Assembly: GCA_014155875.1 (NCBI GenBank)
Contig: JACEFZ010002119.1
Location: 244,001 to 308,000 of the forward strand
Length of the DNA stretch: 64,000 nucleotides
From: Cepaea nemoralis
Taxonomy: Eukaryota; Mollusca; Gastropoda; Stylommatophora; Helicidae
Direction of reading: 5' to 3'
The translations under genes and the position numbers were made by a program. Under the pieces are notes generated by a model. It saw nothing but the letters and a program-made list of their open reading frames with translations. It made no database searches and was not told the DNA's origin. Below are positions 55,008-64,000 of this stretch, one piece after another. Position 1 is the stretch's first letter. Every line of letters starts with the position of its first letter.

Positions 55008-57334
55008 CTCTTTCAATCTGGCCAAGGAGGTCACCTCAGACAGATGCAAGGCCCAGAACACTTCGGATGAAGACACAGTGACAGTGAAAGAAATCAAGGC
55101 TGTGCTTCGACGATCAAAAAACAGTGCTCCAGGTCCTGATGGCATAAGATACGACGACATAAATAGGTGTACCGACAATGAGCTAGAGAAACTAGCAGAC
55201 ATGTACAACAACAGTATAGGGAGTGCTAGCATCAAGGAGGAATGGTTACACAGCTATCTGATTCCCTTGCCGAAGCCTGACAAAGACCACAAAAAAATTC
55301 AGGGATATCGAATTATAACCATGCAGAATACAATATGCAAGCTGCTGGAGAAGGTAATTGCCAGGAAAATATCAAGCCAACTAGAGAGGCAAGGTGTTTT
55401 CCCACCTACCCTGGGTGGGGACCGTCCAAAAAGAGAAACCTGGACCAATGCAGCAGTCTTTGCCCATGATGTCTATGAAGGTTTCCACTCAGGCACTGAA
55501 ACCGTTGCTGCAGCGATTGATCTTGAGGACGCATACAACAGAGTACCACTGGATTTTTTAATGTTTCAGCTTCTTGAACTAAACGTAAGTCCATTCCTCC
55601 TTAGTTGGATCGCTGCAGCCCTCTACCAACGGAAAGTAGTTTTTAGATGTGGCAGTTGGACTTCGGAACCAACAACAATATATCCTGGCCTACCACAGGG
55701 ATCACCATTATCTCCGGTACTGTTCAACGCCTACACAGTGAGAATCACCAGTGAGCAGATCACTGGACCTGGCAGGACATTGTCGTATGCCGATGATGTT
55801 TTAGTGTATCGTCAGGGTAAGGATAGAGAGGAGGTTGCTGTGGAACTACAAACCTAACTCAATCGCATAAGTACTTGGTGTGATGAAGCTGGGGCAATGG
55901 TCAACCCAACAAAGGCAACAGTGACTTGGTTCTCGTTGAATAATCATATTGTCAACAATCCAACACCAACTGTAATGCTGTGTTCAGAGACGGTGGAAAG
56001 AACGCAGGCAATGAATTACCTGGGGATACGGTTTGATCGAAGCCTTGCTTATAATGTGCACATAGACCAGGTGATAACAAAGGCCAAGCGGGGTTTGGCA
56101 GCGATGCGGGTGATGGCGGCAGCAAACTGTGAGCAGCGCCATCTATGTCTTCTGTACGAGGGGCTGGTCATGTCTGTTTTGGAGTATGCAATGGCAATCC
56201 TGACTCTCAGCCATAAGCAGATAGAAAGGATGGAAAGGATACAGAATGAAGCTATGCGCATTATTCTTGGATGTACAAGAGATACAGCATGCAGGGCGAT
56301 GCGCTACCTTCTTGATTTCCCAACCATTGAAGAGAGAGTACAAGTTTGCAGGGCACGCGCCTACCTCAGAATTAACGCAAACACACAACATCCACTGCAT
56401 AGTGAAATTAGGAAGGTGAAGGGCAGCAGGTTAAAAAGAGGACGGTCGTGGATGGGTCAAGCCGAAGACATTCTTCAACAGGTGTGTTCACTTGAGGACT
56501 TAGAACCTGGCGAGGAGTGGGTGCAAGTGCCAACAGACTTCTGCACATCCTTTTCAGTTTGCATCCAACTAGATAGAAAATGTAGACAAGAAAATCCGGT
56601 TGCTGTGGAGGCTGAAGTACAAGCGTTGATTTTCGAGAATTCGCTAGACTGTGACGCGGTCATCTACACAGATGGGTCGGTCGTCCGACATGTGAGAAGC
56701 TCATGGGCCTTTACAGCTCGGGCCGGAGGGAGAATTGTGAAGGAGGACTCTGGTGCTTTCACTGAAACCACAAGTAGCCTGACCATGGAAGTCATGGCAG
56801 TAAGTAAAGCAATAACATGGCTCGAGACACAGACATTCACTAGGGCTTGTTTCCTTAGCGACTCAATGAACATGATCAAGAGGATAGAGGAGGGGTCGAT
56901 CCGAAGAGAATGGTTGCTGCCTCTGAAGCGGTCTCGGCTGGCAAAGATTAGTTTCATCTTCGTGCCAGGTCATGCGGGAGTACAAGGAAATGAGCGGGCT
57001 GACAAGCTCGCAGGTGAGGCTACTGTGGAGGGCGGACGCGCCATGGACCAGGCTGACATTCTGAATGCTCTACGAGAAGTGAGACTTTTGCGAGAACCAA
57101 GTGATGACTGTGAATCTACAACAATGGCCAGACTGCGGGAGCAGCAAATTAAAAGAGGGGTGGCCAAACAAGAACACTACGCAGGAAGCCAAAGAAGATT
57201 GATAAACCAACACAGAACTGGCGTCGTTAGCAGCTACACGCTGCGGGATTTGCTGAGGAGGGGATCCGAGCACTTATGGACTGAATGGTTCGATGTGCAA
57301 CGAGGATGATCTGTCGACTAACTAACTAACTAAC
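55008..57334 (+). pseudogene. RNase H-bearing LINE, 5' truncated, one stop codon
   Basis: One frame from 55008 to 57309 is interrupted only by a TAA at 55855-55857. RT motifs: NSAPGPDGIRYDDI, YRIITMQNTICKLLEKVI, AAIDLEDAYNRVPLDF (Asp), GLPQGSPLSPVLFNAYT and LSYADDVLVY (Asp-Asp). After the stop: KATVTWFSLNNH, MNYLGIRFDRSL, and a C-terminal RNase H with IYTDGSV (Asp), TMEVMAVSKA (Glu), FLSDSMNM (Asp) and VPGHAGVQGNERADKLAG (His, Asp). No endonuclease remains. It ends with repeated CTAA. The 12-bp target duplication TTCAATTTCCTT confirms a retrotransposition. Probably an I/Jockey-group element. Confidence 0.9.
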
Positions 57335-57783
57335 TTCAATTTCCTTGCAATTTTCCTCAAGCCATGTTTCTTTTGCCTCTTTGCATAGCAGTAGCTTCCT
57401 AATTTTGTTCTGTGAATCTCTTCGTATATTTCCTTTGTTATTTCTTCTTATTTCCATGAGTTCTAAGATGTCTTCCATCATCCATTTCTTGCGCCCTATT
57501 ATCTTTATTTTTGGGATTATCATTGTTGTTAGTGCAGCTTCTTGACTGATTTCTTTTATATTTTCAATTGGTCACTGACGTCTTGAAATAATATTGCATT
57601 GCCATATCGGACAATGCATCGAATCTGTTCTTTACCGCTACGTTGTATTTATCTTTTATCTCCTCACTCTTCAGTGCCTGTAGATCAAATTTTGCGTTTC
57701 TATTTGTATATTTGACTTTCTTTAAGTTTATATGTAAATTGCCTAAGATTAATCTATGGTTGCAGTAGCAGTCTACGCTTGGT
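57335..57783 (-). pseudogene. RTE-2 fragment, minus strand, X3 (second part)
   Basis: Continues 54772-55007 after the LINE and ends near the SDHRLIL region, followed by a run of 13 G at 57785-57797. Confidence 0.82.
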
Positions 57784-58185
57784 AGCGGGGGGGGGGGACA
57801 TAAACATCTAATATTGTTACAAGGGAGTTTACTAGATCTTGAGAAAGAAAATGATATGCCTAGCTACAATACCACTAACTAACATCAACATCTTTTATTT
57901 TTATATGAGAAATAAAACAATTAATACCGCAGTCATTGTTTTGCAAACATAAGAAGAAAGCTATTAAAATGTTTATACAACATTTGTTTAATCTTTTCTT
58001 ACTTACATTTTATCATCAACTTTTTCAACTTTACTTTTACATTTAACTTTTAAAATTGTACTTTTAATGATAATATTCACCCTATTAGTATTTGTCTTTC
58101 CCCTCTGTGGGGAAACAACATTATTTTACTGGCCTCTTAAGGCCACCCACAATTTAAAGAAAATTTACTTACATTAACGGCGAAA

Positions 58186-58189
<4 letters not shown>
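57784..58189 (+). other. X3 central spacer, no gene recognised
   Basis: Same A/T-rich spacer as in X1 and X2, with CCCCTCTGTGGGG and GGCCTCTTAAGGCC then ACCCA near the end. The GTCGTCGTC stretch of the other copies is lost here. Confidence 0.6.

Positions 58190-58278
<89 letters not shown>
58190..58278 (+). repeat. (CT)n microsatellite, X3
   Basis: Uninterrupted CT repeat of about 88 bp. Confidence 0.97.
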
Positions 58279-58280
<2 letters not shown>

Positions 58281-58349
58281 AAATGCTGGTGCAATTACGT
58301 TTGCTTAGAGAATATTTAACATATCATAATAACATGATAGTAATGCCTT

Positions 58350-59251
58350 AATGGGTGCCTCCTTCCCTCTGCTAGCCTATGGGACACACTTGGGCAAGGT
58401 GGAGTACCCGTTTAGCTTCCCGATCAGGGTTATGTGAAGCCATGGGTGCAGGTAGTGGATGAAGTTGAAGAGCAGCCGACAGATAGTTGTAGGTTATGGT
58501 CTCCAGCTTCACGACGGAAGGCAGAGGATCTCTTTTTTGGGAGACATTGGCAACGGTCATCGACCAATATGGTCACTGCTAGGAAGGAAAGCAATGGCAA
58601 ACTACCTTCTTTACAGATGCCAAGAATATCATGTACTGCAGTTTTATCGATAATCAGAGAAACGGCGTAAATGGGTGCTCCATAGGAGCAGTCTCTCCCG
58701 GTAGGGGTAGTCATGTGCACCAGGTGACTCCAGACCGTCATCAGGAGACTGAGTGCAAAAGAATATCAACATTGAAAGTTGGAACTTGGAATGTAAGAAC
58801 TATGAGTGGGGATGGGAAATTTGATAACATTGAGAATGAAATGAGAAGATTAAATATTAACCTGTTAGGTGTACGTGAGACCAGATGGACAGGAATGAGC
58901 ATTATGACATCTGAGGAATATAGAATAATCTATTCTGATGGAGAGAAACAACAGCGAGGATTAGCAATTATAATGGATACAGAGATAGCAAAATCGATGA
59001 AAGGATATTGGACTGTATCAGACAGAGTGTTACTGGTGAAGTTGAGTGGAAGACCTTTTGATGTCAACGTCACACAAGCTTATGCATCAATAGCAGACAG
59101 TAGTGATGACAGCATTGATGAATTTTATAATCATTTAGAGAAAGCCTTCAAGAAATGCAAGAATTCTGAAGTAACTATCATAATGGGTGACTTGAATGCC
59201 AAAGTTGGAAATCAACAGGACGGATGCATAGTGGGCAAGTATGGACTAGGG
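58350..59251 (+). pseudogene. RTE-2 endonuclease part, X3 (before the second hAT)
   Basis: The best preserved RTE-2 endonuclease here: LKVGTWNVRTMSGDGKFDN, VRETRWTGMSIM, YRIIYSDGEKQQRG, VTQAYASIADSSDDSIDEFY and IIMGDLNAKVGNQQDG, open until hAT-2 enters at KYGLG. The TAA found in X1 and X2 is GAA here. The usual ATG is GTG at this position (about 58723), so the start is uncertain. Confidence 0.85.
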
Positions 59252-59489
59252 CAGGGGTGGGTAAACTACGGCCCGCGGGCCGCATGCGGCCCGCCAAGTG
59301 ATTTTATGCGGCCAGCGAGGGCATTTAGAATAAAAAAATTTAATTCGTTTTTAAGTTATTTTGTTATTTAAGTTATTTTACAGAATTTCGTGTACCGTTA
59401 TGATGAGTGTCAATAACAAACATAAGATTGAAGCTGAATGTTTTTAATGATGAATGGACAACTAAGTACTGTTTTTAAAAGTTGGTAGC

Positions 59490-61098
59490 AAATCAGTTTG
59501 CTTGTTGTGTCGTGAGTCAGTGGCTGTCTTCAAGGAGTACAATTTAAAAAGATATTATCAAACAAAATATTCCGATTTCGGATACAATTTAACGACCGAA
59601 GAGAAGGAAAGGGAATGCCTTGAGTTGGTGAAATATTTGGAGAAACAGGAAAATCTTTTCACTAAACAGTCTTCAATTCAAGATGCTGCAACTCAAGCTA
59701 GTCTTGTGCTGTCACACAGAATTGTAAAACAGAACAAGCCATTTTCTGATGGCGAGTTCATCAAGGAATGTTTGCTAGATGCAGCAAACATTATGTGTCT
59801 TGAAAAAGAAAAAAAAAAACAACAGATTTGACAACATTACTTTATCAAGGAGAACTGTGGTCAGACGTGTTGACAAGATCAGTAATAATTTGATGCATAA
59901 ACTTCAAGATGCAAGTAAACAATTTTTGTGGTACTCTCTTGCATTGGATGAGAGTACCGATGTACTGCCCAATTATTGATATTTATACGTGGAATAAACA
60001 CTTCTTTCAAACTCACTGAAGAGTTCCTGAGTGTTGAGTCACTCAAAGACACAACCACAGGCCATGAGTCAATGCTGTTACTAACTGTATTGAAAGAACT
60101 GGGTTGGTTTGGAACAAGATGGCAAGTGTTACAACTGACGGAGCTTGTGCTTTGACTGGAAAAAAATGTACGTCTGGTAAAGTTGATAAGGATCAGATAA
60201 AAGCAGAATATCCAGACCACACATTATTACCACTTCACTGTGTGATTCATCAAGAAAGTCTGTGTAAAACTGTTTTGAATACCAAGCATGTTATTACCCA
60301 GTTGTCAGTTTCATCAACCTCATCAGATCAAGAGGACTTAATCACAGACAGTTCAAGTCATTACTTGGAAACTGAACATTCCGATGTCCTGAACCACACC
60401 ACTGTTCGATGGCAGTCTCGGCAAGGTGTTGTGGCGAGTGTGGGAACTCAGAGAAGAAATAGTGATGTTCATAGAGATGAAGGGCATTGCATGTGACTTT
60501 AATACTAACATTGTCAATAAAGAGTGGCAGTTAGACTTTATGTTTGCCATTGAAATTATGGAAAAGTTAAATGAACTGAATGTCAAACTTCAGGGCAATG
60601 GTGTGTTTGCACATGCATTGTATGTATATGTAAAATCATTTCAGGCACAACTCTCACTGTTCTCCAGACAAGCAAGTGAAAAAAGATTGTGTCACTTCCC
60701 TTTGCTGAAACAAGAAACCATTTCTGGTGAAATGACTGAAAAATACAAAGCCCAATTAGATGCATTGATTGAAGAATTTGGATGGAGATTCCAAGATTTC
60801 AAGAAATTAGAGCCATAGTTCAATATTCTCAGTTCATCTTTTAGTGCAGAAGCTAATACAGCCACAGTAGGAGATGCTTGACTTACAAGCAGATCATGAT
60901 CTGAAAGAGAAATTCAAGACAGATGGTTTGCTGGATTTCTATGGATCTTTATCACAAGAATCATTTCCCAACTTGAAAAACTTTGCAGCTAAACTATTAT
61001 CATTATTTGGATCAACATACATTTGCGAACAAGTATTCTCTTGCAAATCTAAGAATAGGTCTTTATTGTCGGACTGCAACTTGCATGCTGTCATGTGA
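59490..61098 (+). pseudogene. hAT-2 transposase relic
   Basis: ZBED5/GTF2IRD2-like. The BED finger area reads LCRESVAVFKEYNLKRYYQ then TKY: the expected RHYETKH histidines are Tyr. Then KPFSDGEFIKECLLDAANIM, a frameshift at the A run 59808-59819, LSRRTVVRRVDKISNN, SLALDESTDV (first Asp), MASVTTDGACALTG (second Asp), LNELNVKLQGNGVFAH, EEFGWRFQDFKKLEP with a stop, and the C-terminal FPNLKNFAAKLLSLFGSTYI with CEQVFS. At least four frame breaks make it inactive. Confidence 0.87.
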
Positions 61099-61428
61099 AT
61101 TTCAACAAGTAAACTTGCTCCAGATTTCAAGAATATTGTCAAAAATTGCAAGCAGTTACATACATCTCATTAGGAATCAACAATTGTAGTGACAATGTAG
61201 TCGCTGTGTGTCTAAATTAAAGCCATTGACAGATAATAAAGAATATTTGTTATAATAACAAGTTGTAAAATCATGTTAACAAATTAATGAAAGTTTTTCT
61301 CCATATTGTCAAATATAATGTTTAAGTGTATAAGTAAAATAAATTGAAATAATTAGTTATTTATACTGCTTAATTAATAACCTATAAATAATCAATAATT
61401 ACTTATTGTGATAGGTTGCTGTAAACAA

Positions 61429-61528
<100 letters not shown>

Positions 61529-61597
61529 CCCGCCAATAGCTTTACATGTGTCAATGCGGCCCTCCGCACGAAAAGTTTGCCCACCGTTGGACTAGGA

Positions 61598-62539
61598 GAA
61601 CAGAATGAAAGAGGTTGCAGACTAGTACAGTGGGCAAAAGAGCAAGATTTGATTATTGGAAACACCTGGTTTCAACAGCACCCAATGAGATTATGGACAT
61701 GGAGGAGTCCTGATCATAAGATTAGAAATCAGATTGATTACATCCTCATCAACAGAAGATTTCGAAATGTCTTAAAAGTCGCAAAAACTCTACCAAGCGC
61801 AAACTGCTACAGCGACCATAGATTAATCTTAAGCAATTTACATATAAAATTAAAGAAAGTCAAGAAACAAAAAATTTATCTACAAGCACAGAAGAGTGAG
61901 GAAATAAAAGATAAATTCAACGTAGAGGTAAACATCAGATTCGATGCATTGTCCGATATGGAAATATTATTTCAAGACGTCAGTGACCAATAGGAAATGT
62001 TAAAGAAATCAGTCAACCAAGCTGCAGAAAAATCCATCCCAAAAATAAAGATAACAGGACGCAAGAAATGGATGACGGAAGGCATCTTAAAGCCCATGGC
62101 AGTAAGAAGAAATAACAAAAATAACAAGGAAACATATGAAGAGGTTCATACGAAAATTAGGAAGCTATGCAAAGAGGCAAAAGAAACATGACTTGAGGAA
62201 AATTGCAAGGAAATTGAACACCAACACAACACCCGGAATACCATATTAATGCACAAAAGAATTAATGACATCACTAACAAAAGAACACACACATCAACGA
62301 TTTGCCTAAAAGCCAAAGATGGCAAAATCATAATAGAAAACGATCAGATTTTACATGCGTGGTCAGATTATGTGAAAGACCTTTATGATGATACAAGAGA
62401 AGAACAATATGATCATCAGAATAATAATGAATGACCATCAATTTTGAAGATGGAAGTTCAGAATGCTCTTAACCATATGAAAACTGGCAAGACTCCGGGT
62501 ACAGATAACATCACAGTAGAAATGATCAATGCCTTAGAA
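61598..62539 (+). pseudogene. RTE-2 part, X3 (after the second hAT)
   Basis: Continues the element from 59251: [64 protein letters not shown], then SDMEILFQDVSDQ with a stop at 61991-61993, RKKWMTEGILKPM, KAKDGKIIIENDQILHAW and the TGTDNITVEMINALE segment where hAT-D starts. Confidence 0.85.
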
Positions 62540-63060
62540 CAGGAGTCACCAAACTTTTTTCACCGCGGGCCGGATAACTGACAAAATGACGAGCGCGTGC
62601 CGGATACTCATTCTGTACAATACTTGCGCCGGGCTACGTGGCGAAGGCCTTACGGACGCGGTTCGTAATCCCGTATACCCACGTTCGAAATACAAGCTGC
62701 GAGCGATATGGCAGCAGACAACGTTGCGCTGGTTTTTACGCTATGTTATGGGTGCCGGTCGTTCGAAAAGCAATGGTAAACTACTGAACATAAACTTGCC
62801 AAGACATCAACAACAGCAAACAATGCTGGTGTTGACTGAAAACGTCCTGTAAAGGATATGCAACTAACTTTAACAATAATATTAAGCTAGAACGAAAGCT
62901 CTGGGAAAAAAGACGAAAAACTAAGTTAATCATGGAAAGGGTGTGTAATGCACACAAACAAACAAACAAACAAAGACAACCAACATATTTATATTTATTT
63001 ACTAAACAAAGTTAGCAAAACGATAGTTACATCGGACCTCTTTGTGCACATATCCGAATC

Positions 63061-63902
63061 TCACAAACTAAGCAGCAAAAGAGGATAGTGAGTTTTGTGA
63101 AACTGACGTGTGGCTTTCAAAATACCATCAATGCTGAATCCAATCAAGAGAATTGCTTTCAAATGTTCATCAGTCAATCTCATTCGATGTGGTGACTTCA
63201 CAGACTTCCTTTTTGAAAATGTTAGCTCACAGACATATGTTGTTCCAAACAATGATGTCATACCAGCGGCAAATTTCTTAAGTTTCGGAAACTCAACATC
63301 AGGTAAGCAGCGGTGTTTCCTTCTCAATGAGCTCCAACTGTAATTCAACTGGCACACCATTAAGGTTACAATCAAACGGATTCTGGAACAGAAGGATGTC
63401 ACTCTCAAATCTGTCAAGATCTGAAAATTTCTCCAAACTCTTTGAAACAGTGAAAATGAGAAAGGTTTTCTCCTTCCAGTTGTGCTTTCAACAATGACAG
63501 CTTTCTTCGATATCCTTTGATGGTTCTGTAGAGATCACAGACGAGGTAATCCTTTCCCTGAAGTTTCAAGTTCAGTTCATTCATATCGACCAAAATTGAC
63601 AACTTTGACAGCCAGGTAGGATCTGACAGCTGTGAATCAGCTTTATCTTTTTCAGTGAGGAAAACATCTATTTCGTTTCGGAGCTTGTAAAAACGAAGCA
63701 GGACTTTACAGCAGCTGAGCCACCTGACTGATATGTGATAAGGCAAGTCACAGAATTCAGAATCAATTTCTTCAAGAAAAGCCTAGAACTGACGGTGAAT
63801 GAGTGCATGTTCCCGAATGAAGTTCACAGCAGAAACTACTGGTTTCAGTACACAAGAAATATCTAAATCTTTCCCACAGAGTACTTGCTGATATACGATG
63901 CA
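63061..63902 (-). pseudogene. hAT transposase relic, copy D (C-terminal half)
   Basis: Same arrangement as 10386-11228 in copy A and almost identical to it, including the frame break between about 63414 and 63417 that separates the KLQGKDYLVCDLYRTIKG part from the C-terminal part. Confidence 0.83.
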
Positions 63903-63903
63903 G

Positions 63904-64000
63904 TTTAGTTTAGTTTAGTTTAGTCGTTGGATCAACATCACGGCACACGGTTTAACCCATAAGTGCTCCGTTTTCCTCCTAACTCAAACCTGAGTCTGGA
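63904..64000 (-). mobile_element. tRNA-derived SINE (family 1), tail end only
   Basis: Starts with repeated TTTAG (complement CTAAA) at the same hAT position as in A and C and runs off the window. Confidence 0.8.

Larger units (their letters stand above)
62540..64000 (-). mobile_element. hAT copy D, cut by the window end
   Basis: Left end CAGGAGTCACCAAAC at 62540 after CCTTAGAA. It contains SINE-2 (about 62628-62965) and the transposase C-terminal half on the minus strand from 63061: FPKLKKFAAGMTSLFGTTYV, ELNLKLQGKDYLVCDLYRTI, LPYHISVRWLSCCKVLLRF. The right part lies beyond the window. Confidence 0.87.

Overview
This 64 kb window looks like repeat-rich nuclear DNA from an animal, most likely an invertebrate. 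I find no host protein gene, tRNA gene, CRISPR array or bacterial-style operon. Nearly everything I can name is a mobile element: Penelope-like elements (PLEs) with a GIY-YIG nuclease, RTE/BovB-like non-LTR elements, hAT transposons of the ZBED5/GTF2IRD2 type, one RNase H-bearing LINE, tRNA-headed SINEs, and one 8.6 kb Ty3/gypsy-like LTR element. Long CT, CA, AT and AAT microsatellites are frequent. The mix is compatible with a mollusc such as a cephalopod or gastropod, but the sequence does not prove the phylum.

Layout. 1-1925: PLE-1 (minus), cut by the window edge, with a truncated tandem copy in front of it. 1926-2930: AT-rich DNA without a recognised gene. 2931-9270: RTE-1 (minus), split by the inverted PLE-2 dimer (3588-6373, 13-bp target duplication) and by a 337-bp SINE-like insertion (8311-8647). 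9271-9781: hAT/SINE relic with a CA tract. 9864-33861: a 24-kb array of three hAT copies (A, B, C) alternating with two copies of a 3.75-kb segment called X here. The outermost hAT ends are flanked by the same 8 bp, while the inner flanks do not match, so the array looks like a composite transposon that expanded. X1 also holds an rRNA-derived mosaic that was split by PLE-3 (15257-19135, 12-bp target duplication).

33862-42295: SINE heads, LINE 3' ends, a long inverted repeat, PLE-4, RTE relics and a 39-bp minisatellite. 42296-54101: a fourth hAT copy (E, with right end F) holding a hairpin-rich insert and the LTR element (45363-53919, 5-bp target duplication, 1755-bp LTRs). 54102-62539: X3, which carries an RNase H LINE (55008-57334) and a second hAT family (59252-61589). 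62540-64000: hAT copy D, cut by the window edge.

Points that stand out: (1) the LTR element has integrase upstream of reverse transcriptase in one open frame, the Gmr1-type order, unusual for Ty3/gypsy; (2) every PLE 3' end carries a 45-bp hammerhead-ribozyme-like motif; (3) the hAT-X-hAT composite; (4) the insert made of short 18S and 28S rRNA core pieces; (5) a run of about 14 consecutive short hairpins at 43699-44052. Almost all coding regions are broken by stops, frameshifts or nested insertions and are annotated as pseudogenes or fragments. Boundaries based on comparing copies within the window are good to a few bases; those resting on protein similarity alone are approximate. Family names come from motif recognition, not from a database search.
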